Source: an uncultured Chitinophagaceae bacterium (GTDB taxonomy: Bacteria > Bacteroidota > Bacteroidia > Chitinophagales > Chitinophagaceae). Taken from it: a DNA stretch of 5,066 nucleotides. Location: positions 1 to 5,066 of the forward strand of contig CAMLEM010000152.1 of the NCBI GenBank assembly GCA_946479005.1, read 5' to 3'. Positions within the stretch are counted from its first letter, which is position 1. Each line of letters begins with the position of its first letter. Both the position numbers and the translations under genes were made by a program. The notes under the pieces are model-generated. The model worked only from the letters and a program-made list of their open reading frames with translations. It had not been told where the DNA came from and made no database searches. This document shows, in pieces, positions 1 through 4,230 of this stretch.

Positions 1-115
1 CATCCCGCATCGCCGTGAACATTTTCGTGACCACCGCCTTCACTGAATCGCCGGTATCCTGGGCATTGACACTGACCTGGAGCGCGATTGTTAACACAAA
101 CAGAAAGTATTTCAT
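1..115 (-). CDS. Exported protein, N-terminal fragment (possibly NTF2/SnoaL-like)
   Basis: Reading from an ATG at 115-113, the minus strand is open for 38 codons to the window edge, so only the N-terminus is present. It begins MKYFLFVLTIALQVSVNAQ, a textbook Sec signal peptide: one Lys, a hydrophobic core, then a VNA|Q signal peptidase I site at about residue 18/19. No cysteine follows, so this is not a lipoprotein. The mature part starts DTGDSVKAVVTKMFTAMRD. A short signal peptide followed by an amphipathic helix of the type 'VxxVVxxMFxAMRxxD' resembles the start of Bacteroidota proteins of the nuclear transport factor 2/SnoaL-like (DUF4440) fold, but 19 mature residues are too few to be sure. 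It is transcribed divergently from the lipoprotein gene at 212, with 96 bases between the starts. The open frame and signal peptide are seen directly; the fold is a guess. Confidence 0.75.
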   Translation of the reverse strand, partial: MKYFLFVLTIALQVSVNAQDTGDSVKAVVTKMFTAMRD

Positions 116-211
116 CTTATGAGATTTTATGATTTTATGGCAAATGAATTGAAAACATTTACCGTTCCATTCCTGTACACAGGTCAGACGCTAAAATAAA
201 CCCTCCCGCAA

Positions 212-592
212 ATGCAAAACCCCGGAAAATTACAAACGGTCATATTCCTGCTGGTTGTGGCTATCGCAACCGGCTGTGCAGCTACCAGGGAATACACCAG
301 CAAATTATTCAAGCCGGCTACGACGCCGTCCTCCGACTCCCAGGCGGTGGCACTGCGGTTCCTTGAACTCGATGAACTCGATGGTGACGGGGAGAACTGG
401 GTGGACGTAAACGCCCTGAAGGGCGGCGACTCTCTTGCCGACCTGATCACCATAGAAAAGATCGACAGGCTGGCTGCCGTTAAACCGGCTACACCAGATT
501 CGGGTTTGTTAAAGAAAGCACCTGTAGAAAAAGAATCAGTTGTTAAAAAAGCGCCGAATGGCACGGTGCGCGAGAAAAGAGTTCGGGAATAG
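212..592 (+). CDS. Small predicted lipoprotein, unknown function
   Basis: 126 residues from ATG 212 to TAG 590-592. A lipoprotein signal peptide is visible: Lys6, a hydrophobic run at residues 10-19 (VIFLLVVAIA), then the lipobox A-T-G-C with Cys22 as the probable lipidated residue. The mature chain is about 105 residues. It has a fairly conserved-looking patch around 43-65 (DSQAVALRFLELDELD, then an acidic Trp-containing stretch), then a Lys/Pro/Val-rich low-complexity tail ending in charged residues. I know no domain here; the protein resembles small lineage-restricted Chitinophagaceae lipoproteins. It probably sits in the inner or outer membrane facing the periplasm. The next lipoprotein gene starts 54 bases downstream, and I see no terminator or TAnnTTTG box between them, so co-transcription is plausible. 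No recognisable promoter box was found upstream on this strand. Confidence 0.8.
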   Translation: MQNPGKLQTVIFLLVVAIATGCAATREYTSKLFKPATTPSSDSQAVALRFLELDELDGDGENWVDVNALKGGDSLADLITIEKIDRLAAVKPATPDSGLLKKAPVEKESVVKKAPNGTVREKRVRE

Positions 593-646
593 AGATCAAT
601 GGATCAACTTTTTCCATATATCGAACGTCAATCAAAAAAAACGACA

Positions 647-1033
647 ATGAGAATCGTACCCCTGATCACCGCGGGAGTGGCCATCATTTCCGTGGTAGGT
701 CTCACGAGCTGCAAGCCCAGTCGCGTGTATGCAACCAAGAAAAAAGAACGCGAAGAAGCCCCTCCCCCTCCCCGCTATGAACGCGATTATCGCCCACCGG
801 CAAGAACGAGCACCTATTACAGTTCATCACTCATCATCCATCCCACACCGGGATTTGTAATGAAACGTTATCCCGATGGGCGTTTCTACCATCGTAACCA
901 GTATGGAATGCTTTACTGGAAAGGTTATGATGACCGTTTCTATCTCGATCGCGCATACCTTAACCGCGTGAGATATACTCAGTCTGAATATAACCAGTGG
1001 AGGCGGTACGCAAGAGAGAATGATGGCAGGTAA
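647..1033 (+). CDS. Tyr/Arg-rich predicted lipoprotein, unknown function
   Basis: The frame is open from an ATG at 599, but I prefer ATG 647. It gives a clean lipoprotein signal peptide (MRIVPL, a hydrophobic core, lipobox L-T-S-C with Cys22), while the 599 start would put 16 charged residues in front. From 647 the protein has 128 residues. After Cys22 comes a basic linker (KKKERE, 31-36), a proline stretch (PPPP, 39-42), then a region very rich in tyrosine (15 in the whole protein) and arginine (about 18). The motif RFYxxxxY occurs twice, at residues 79-86 and 97-104, suggesting a small internal duplication. I do not recognise the family. The stop TAA lies 12 bases from the convergent decarboxylase stop. 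The high pI and aromatic content could suit binding to peptidoglycan, polysaccharide or an anionic surface, but this is speculation. Confidence 0.8.
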   Translation: MRIVPLITAGVAIISVVGLTSCKPSRVYATKKKEREEAPPPPRYERDYRPPARTSTYYSSSLIIHPTPGFVMKRYPDGRFYHRNQYGMLYWKGYDDRFYLDRAYLNRVRYTQSEYNQWRRYARENDGR

Positions 1034-1050
1034 ATTACCACGTCATCATT
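1019..1050. terminator. Weak hairpin across convergent stop codons
   Basis: Arms AATGATG (1019-1025) and CATCATT (1044-1050) are exact reverse complements. An inner GGTA/TACC stem (1029-1032/1036-1039) has a 3-base loop. The structure contains both stop codons of the convergent genes (TAA 1031-1033 on +, TGA at 1048-1046 on -). There is no real U-tract on either side, and the internal loop makes it weak, so it may only slow polymerase, or may be chance. Confidence 0.25.
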
Positions 1051-2446
1051 TATAGCCGAGGATCTTCAGCATACTCTGGGCTGATTGCTGCTTCGCATAC
1101 ACCCAGTCCTGGAGTTTCCCGTTCTTGTCGAAATCAACGAGAATATGTTTTGGCGAAGGGATCAGGCAATGCTTGATCCCGCCATAACCGCTGATCTGGT
1201 CCTGGTAAGCCCCCGTGTGGAAGAAGCCTACGTAAAGCGGCTCATCACCTCCGTCTGTTTTCGGAAGAAAGACCTCGTTGATATGTTCTTCAGAGTCGTA
1301 ATAATCGTGGCTGTCGCAGGTGATCCCGCCAAGAACGACCCTTTGATAGTCCTGCTCCCACTTATTGACCGGCAGCATCAGGAATTTTTCCCCGATGCCC
1401 CAGGTATCCGGCAACGTGGTGATGAAGGATGAATCGATCATATACCAGGTTTCGCGGTCGTTCTGCACCTTCTCAGAAATGACGCTGTAAATATGCGCCA
1501 TGCTCTCCCCTACGGTATAGCTCCCGAACTCAGTGAAGATGTGGGGCATCGGTACCTTGGCTTTTTTGCAGGCCGACTTGATATTCCCCACGATCTCATT
1601 GATCATAAACTGGTAGTCATATTCAAAACCCAGGGAGTGCTTGATGGGAAAGCCACCCCCGATATTGATGGAATCGAGTTCAGGGCAGATCTTCTTTAAC
1701 TGGCAATACAGGTTGATCACCTTGTTCAGCTCACTCCAGTAATAAATGTCATCCTTGATCCCCTTGTTCAGGAAAATATGCAGCATCTTTAGCTGGAACT
1801 TGCTTTCATAACCTTCGATCCGGTCCACATAAAACTCCAGGATGTCTTTTGCTCTTATTCCCAGGCGGGAAGTATAAAAGGGAAACGTCGGCTCTTCCTC
1901 GGCCGCCACCCGGATGCCCAGCTTGAAGGGGACCTTTACCGATTTGGCATACTCCTTCAGCTCATCTTTGTTGTCCAGAACAGGGATCACATTCACGAAA
2001 CCTGAATTCAGGAGATTGGCGATCCTCCGGGTGTATCCTTTTTGTTTGAACCCGTTGCATATGATATAGGTTTCCTTGTTGATCTTTTTCTTCTGGTACA
2101 TTTTCTTGATGATCTCGATGTCATAGGCATACGAGGTTTCCAGGTGGATATCGTGCTTCAGCGCTTCTTCCACCACGAAGCTGAAATGCGAACTTTTGGT
2201 ACAATAGCAATAGAAATATTTTCCCTCGTACTTGTGCTTCTTAAAGGCCGCGGCAAACATCGTCTTCGCCTTTTTGATCTGCGACCCGATCTTGGGGAGA
2301 TAGGTAAGCTTCAGAGGCGTGCCATATTTTTCGATGATGGCCTTCAGGTCAAGACCGTTAAAATAAAGATACCCGTCACGCACTTCAATACCTTCCTGCG
2401 GAAAATTGAAAGTCTGCTTAACCAGGTCGTGATAAGAGTTTGTCAT
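1046..2446 (-). CDS. speA: PLP-dependent arginine decarboxylase-like protein (fold type III)
   Basis: 466 residues from ATG 2446. The frame extends to an upstream ATG at 2479, but that codon overlaps the predicted -7 box (2477-2484), and relatives I recall begin at the equivalent of MTNSYHDL, so 2446 is the start. It belongs to the alanine racemase-fold (type III) amino acid decarboxylases. Visible landmarks are the Schiff-base lysine K84 in CTKSS, the H223 ring-stacking position in MLHIF, SRLGI at 193-197, the glycine loop NIGGGFP at 261-267, EFGS at 306-309, the catalytic cysteine motif CDSHDYYD at 377-384, and GAYQ at 412-415. The expected reaction is arginine to agmatine plus CO2 in the cytoplasm, feeding polyamine synthesis. 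Bacteroidota members of this length are usually annotated arginine decarboxylase, but specificity cannot be read from the sequence. No agmatinase or other polyamine gene is adjacent, so it appears monocistronic. Confidence 0.88.
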   Translation of the reverse strand: MTNSYHDLVKQTFNFPQEGIEVRDGYLYFNGLDLKAIIEKYGTPLKLTYLPKIGSQIKKAKTMFAAAFKKHKYEGKYFYCYCTKSSHFSFVVEEALKHDIHLETSYAYDIEIIKKMYQKKKINKETYIICNGFKQKGYTRRIANLLNSGFVNVIPVLDNKDELKEYAKSVKVPFKLGIRVAAEEEPTFPFYTSRLGIRAKDILEFYVDRIEGYESKFQLKMLHIFLNKGIKDDIYYWSELNKVINLYCQLKKICPELDSINIGGGFPIKHSLGFEYDYQFMINEIVGNIKSACKKAKVPMPHIFTEFGSYTVGESMAHIYSVISEKVQNDRETWYMIDSSFITTLPDTWGIGEKFLMLPVNKWEQDYQRVVLGGITCDSHDYYDSEEHINEVFLPKTDGGDEPLYVGFFHTGAYQDQISGYGGIKHCLIPSPKHILVDFDKNGKLQDWVYAKQQSAQSMLKILGYK

Positions 2447-2456
2447 AATTGATACC

Positions 2457-2474
2457 CGGGTTTTGATCAACCCG
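2457..2474 (-). promoter_or_regulatory. Inverted repeat at the predicted decarboxylase transcription start
   Basis: CGGGTT (2457-2462) and AACCCG (2469-2474) are perfect 6-base inverted arms around TTGATC. The central TTGATCAA (2463-2470) is itself palindromic. The element lies just downstream of the -7 box (2477-2484) and overlaps the predicted start point near 2470. It could act as a repressor operator in DNA, or as a stem-loop at the very 5' end of the mRNA. The symmetry is seen; the function is inferred. Confidence 0.35.
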
Positions 2475-2476
2475 CA

Positions 2477-2484
2477 CAAAAGTA
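2477..2484 (-). promoter_or_regulatory. Bacteroidota -7 box for the decarboxylase gene
   Basis: On the minus strand the bases read TACTTTTG, an exact match to the Bacteroidota -7 consensus TAnnTTTG. Transcription would begin near 2470, leaving a leader of about 25 bases to ATG 2446. No good TTG -33 element is present at the usual spacing of about 19 bases, so the promoter may be weak or activator-dependent. Its position excludes the in-frame ATG at 2479 as a start. Confidence 0.5.
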
Positions 2485-2503
2485 TAGGATTGGAGAATAT
2501 TTA

Positions 2504-2511
2504 TTACTTTG
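2504..2511 (+). promoter_or_regulatory. Possible -7 box for the 2539-3395 lipoprotein pair
   Basis: TTACTTTG differs by one base from TAnnTTTG and lies 28 bases before ATG 2539, putting a start of transcription near 2518. No clear -33 TTG is seen at the standard spacing. It is back to back with the decarboxylase promoter, so the 92-base gap between the two ATGs would hold two divergent promoters. Confidence 0.35.
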
Positions 2512-2538
2512 AAGGCTTGCAACTTTAAAACTCGTGAA

Positions 2539-3102
2539 ATGAGAATTTTTCCCCTGTTGGTTTTGCTCGCCCTCCTTTCCTGTAAAGACAAAAAACAGAC
2601 CACGGACGAACAAATGCCCATCCCAAAAGGGGATACTTTGCCAGACCTGACCCTTACCCCGGGAGCCGACTCCATCAATGCTTTGCTTGCAAAAATGCCT
2701 GGCGGCTGGAAGGTGGTGACTGATGAACGATCCGGGTGGACGGCGGATGCGCTCGAATATTTCGTTTACAGCCACCGGAAGACCGCCCCCGATTATCCTT
2801 ACATCACGCGGGGTGATTATGATTGCGATGGCCGTCCCGATGTGGCTGCTCTGGTAACGGATACCTCCGCCACCAGGCTCCTGTTCCTGTTTGCCGGTGG
2901 GAAAACGCACTGGTGGGAAGAGGATATGATGGGCGCGGCCCTGAAGAATATGAAAAAGCAGGATTTCGGCGCTATGAAAGATGAGGAGGAACTCAGGGTT
3001 TCCCTGCCTTGCGATGCCGTGGAAGCCGAATGGTTTGAAAAAGCGATGCAGGTGATCTATTTCGATGGAAAAAAATTCCAGAATGTTTGGACGGCCGATT
3101 GA
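2539..3102 (+). CDS. Predicted lipoprotein with a DxDxDGxxD calcium-type loop
   Basis: 187 residues from ATG 2539. An upstream in-frame TTG (2509) would overlap the likely promoter and spoil the signal peptide, so it is rejected. MRIFPLLVLLALLSC is a short lipoprotein signal with lipobox L-L-S-C and lipidated Cys15, followed by a Lys/Asp/Gln-rich tether. The body has one striking motif, GDYDCDGRPDVAAL (residues 92-105), in which D93, D95, D97 and D101 match the DxDxDGxxD calcium loop of FG-GAP/VCBS-type and dockerin-like repeats. Only a single copy is present, so it is not a beta-propeller. Cys96 and Cys158 are the only mature cysteines besides the lipid anchor and could form a disulfide. The C-terminus, around YFDGKKFQNVW, looks like a closing beta strand. 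It probably faces the periplasm. The next gene follows after 14 bases, so the two are likely one operon. The function is unknown. Confidence 0.85.
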   Translation: MRIFPLLVLLALLSCKDKKQTTDEQMPIPKGDTLPDLTLTPGADSINALLAKMPGGWKVVTDERSGWTADALEYFVYSHRKTAPDYPYITRGDYDCDGRPDVAALVTDTSATRLLFLFAGGKTHWWEEDMMGAALKNMKKQDFGAMKDEEELRVSLPCDAVEAEWFEKAMQVIYFDGKKFQNVWTAD

Positions 3103-3116
3103 TAAAAAACTATGCA

Positions 3117-3395
3117 ATGAAATATGCCTTCTTTCTTTTTTTGATCTCCCTTGCTTTGTTTTCCTGCGGAGGAAAGGCCAGCGGAACTGATCTTTCCAAA
3201 GAAGTTTGCGACTGCTATAAACGCGCGAATGGATTGCCTGCGACCGACCCCAACCGAAGCCGGGAGCAGGACGCCTGCATTCAGAAACAGGCCGAGGCCT
3301 GGAAAAAAGTAAAGGATGATAAGGAAGAGTCCGATAAATTCAATACCGCCATTGCTGAATGCTCGCGGGGAATGATCCAGGGCCAGGTTCCATAA
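3117..3395 (+). CDS. Small Cys-containing predicted lipoprotein
   Basis: 92 residues from ATG 3117. Upstream in-frame sequence is open from a TTG at 3087, but that overlaps the preceding gene and pushes the signal peptide inward, so 3117 is preferred. The signal MKYAFFLFLISLALFSC has lipobox L-F-S-C with Cys17, followed by a GG linker. The mature part has four cysteines: a C-x-C pair (31 and 33, in EVCDCYK), then Cys54 (DACIQKQ) and Cys82 (AECSRG). Between them is a highly charged, helical stretch (AEAWKKVKDDKEESDKF). The C-x-C...C...C spacing suggests two disulfides holding a small helical bundle in the periplasm. Similar tiny CxC lipoproteins are, from memory, common in Bacteroidota, but I know no assigned function. 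It sits 14 bases behind the 2539-3102 gene and ends just before a hairpin shared with rplT. Confidence 0.85.
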   Translation: MKYAFFLFLISLALFSCGGKASGTDLSKEVCDCYKRANGLPATDPNRSREQDACIQKQAEAWKKVKDDKEESDKFNTAIAECSRGMIQGQVP

Positions 3396-3400
3396 GCAAT

Positions 3401-3426
3401 AAAAAAAGCGGCTGCGTGCCGCTTTT
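3401..3426 (-). terminator. Intrinsic terminator of rpmI-rplT, probably bidirectional
   Basis: The perfect 9-base arms AAAAGCGGC (3404-3412) and GCCGCTTTT (3418-3426) flank a TGCGT loop. On the minus strand the stem is followed by seven Us, a strong rho-independent terminator 21 bases after the rplT stop. On the plus strand it is followed by only four Us, but it begins 6 bases after the lipoprotein stop at 3395, so it can serve both convergent units. Confidence 0.85.
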
Positions 3427-3446
3427 AAAGAATTTTCGGAAAGTAC

Positions 3447-3791
3447 TTACTTCACCGACGCGATCAGGTTCCTGAAGGTCTCGGGATTGTTCATCGCGAG
3501 GTCGGCCAGTACTTTACGATCGATCTCGATCCCCTTCTTCTGGAGTTTGCTGATGAAAACAGAGTAGGTCATCCCCTCTTCGCGAACGGCGGCATTGATC
3601 CGCGCGATCCAAAGTGAACGGTATTCCCTTTTCTTGAGCTTCCGACCTACATACATATAGGTCATCCCTTTTTCCACCACATTCTTGGCTACCGTAAGAA
3701 CGTTTTTCCTTTTGCCATAGAAACCTTTGGCTTGCTTTAATATTTTTTTGCGGCGCGCCTTGGAGGCTACTGCATTTTTCGAACGAGGCAT
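3447..3791 (-). CDS. rplT: 50S ribosomal protein L20
   Basis: 114 residues, the usual length for bacterial L20. Recognisable features are the basic N-terminal tail ([24 protein letters not shown] begins it), the GFYGKRK motif, and the core with [15 protein letters not shown] followed by an '[28 protein letters not shown]' type helix. L20 binds 23S rRNA early in 50S assembly. In several bacteria, free L20 also represses its own operon by binding the leader mRNA. The ATG at 3791 gives the canonical MPR start. It is the second gene after rpmI, with a 44-base gap and no strong Shine-Dalgarno sequence, as is common in Bacteroidota. It ends at a strong intrinsic terminator. No truncation or odd residues were seen. 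Confidence 0.98.
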   Translation of the reverse strand: MPRSKNAVASKARRKKILKQAKGFYGKRKNVLTVAKNVVEKGMTYMYVGRKLKKREYRSLWIARINAAVREEGMTYSVFISKLQKKGIEIDRKVLADLAMNNPETFRNLIASVK

Positions 3792-3835
3792 ATCTTAATG
3801 AATTTAAAGTTGTAGGAACTGGGTTTAGAAAAACC

Positions 3836-4033
3836 TTATTTCAGGCGAAGCAGGCGTTTTACAAAATCAACGTGTGATTTCGCAACTGTCCCGTCCAACC
3901 TCATATTGCGTTTGCGCTTCTTGGATTTTTTTGTCAGAATGTGGCGTTTGAAGGCTTTCTGATGCATGATCTTCCCGGTGCCGCTGACCTTGAAGCGCTT
4001 CTTGGCACTGGAATTCGTTTTAACCTTAGGCAT
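3836..4033 (-). CDS. rpmI: 50S ribosomal protein L35
   Basis: 65 residues, the full length for bacterial L35. The [21 protein letters not shown] start, the His-rich basic segment ([21 protein letters not shown]) and the closing '[10 protein letters not shown]' are all diagnostic. L35 is a small, very basic 50S protein bound to 23S rRNA. It is the first gene of a two-gene operon with rplT. A weak AGG lies 7-9 bases before ATG 4033, preceded by a leader of about 85 bases with a predicted hairpin and a good Bacteroidota promoter. infC, which in many bacteria is directly upstream, is not here; the next gene up is an unrelated metalloprotease ended by its own terminator. Confidence 0.98.
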   Translation of the reverse strand: MPKVKTNSSAKKRFKVSGTGKIMHQKAFKRHILTKKSKKRKRNMRLDGTVAKSHVDFVKRLLRLK

Positions 4034-4060
4034 TTTACCTGATTATTAGAATGATACCTT

Positions 4061-4098
4061 GAGGTGTTTTCGCACGGGCGAAACCCTTTTTGAACCTC
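4061..4098 (-). promoter_or_regulatory. Structured leader upstream of rpmI (candidate r-protein control element)
   Basis: In the rpmI 5' leader, GAGGT/ACCTC (4061-4065 with 4094-4098) can form an outer stem. TTTCGC/GCGAAA (4068-4073 with 4078-4083) forms an inner stem with a 4-base loop. The interior loop is asymmetric, with few bases on one side and a purine-rich stretch on the other. It lies about 30 bases before the start codon. Autoregulation by L20 is known for leaders in Escherichia coli and Bacillus, but this element does not match those by eye; the role is inferred. Confidence 0.35.
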
Positions 4099-4126
4099 TT
4101 CGGAAATAACCCTTTTGAAGGGAGCG

Positions 4127-4158
4127 CAAAGGTAAGCCTGAAAACCGGTTTGGACAAG
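4127..4158 (-). promoter_or_regulatory. Promoter of rpmI-rplT
   Basis: On the minus strand, CTTG (4158-4155), a 20-base spacer and TACCTTTG (4134-4127) closely match the Bacteroidota promoter pattern TTG - about 19 - TAnnTTTG. Transcription should start near 4120, giving a leader of about 85 bases. It sits between the metalloprotease terminator and rpmI, so the ribosomal operon is independently transcribed. Confidence 0.65.
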
Positions 4159-4174
4159 AGTTTTGGATGCCCGT

Positions 4175-4213
4175 AAAAAAAGCCTTTTGCCGGGCATCCC
4201 GCCGGCAAAAGGC
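4175..4213 (-). terminator. Intrinsic terminator of the zinc metalloprotease gene
   Basis: The perfect 12-base arms GCCTTTTGCCGG (4182-4193) and CCGGCAAAAGGC (4202-4213) have an 8-base loop. On the minus strand they are followed by seven Us (4181-4175). The structure begins 17 bases after the stop codon at 4231. It is a strong rho-independent terminator separating the metalloprotease from the rpmI promoter. Confidence 0.9.
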
Positions 4214-4230
4214 CTCTCTGAATCAAGTAG

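Noticed and set aside
123..138. Tandem GATTTTAT repeat upstream of the left-edge gene
   Set aside because: Only two 8-base copies in AT-rich leader DNA; easily chance.
141..148. TTCATTTG on the minus strand as a -7 box for the left-edge gene
   Set aside because: It misses the required A of TAnnTTTG and has no TTG at the -33 position; too weak to annotate.
184..564. A 126-codon minus-strand frame opposite the first lipoprotein gene
   Set aside because: Serine-rich translation typical of antisense reading. The + strand frame has a signal peptide and lipobox.
212..592. EF-hand in the acidic segment of the first lipoprotein
   Set aside because: The Asp/Gly spacing in the DELDGDGENW stretch does not fit the 12-residue loop.
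647..1033. MORN-type repeats in the Tyr-rich lipoprotein
   Set aside because: The YPDGRFY stretch is superficially similar, but the repeat spacing and glycine pattern of MORN are absent.
2447..2479. Decarboxylase start at the upstream ATG 2479
   Set aside because: It overlaps the -7 box, so it would precede the transcription start, and it adds 11 residues not expected in the family.
2467..3117. A 216-codon open frame on the minus strand opposite the lipoprotein pair
   Set aside because: It lies antisense to a gene with a clear lipobox and calcium loop, overlaps the divergent promoter region, and its translation has no signal, domain or sensible composition.
4035..4226. Small minus-strand frames between the metalloprotease and rpmI, considered as an infC remnant
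   Set aside because: They cover the terminator, promoter and leader, and show no IF3-like residues.
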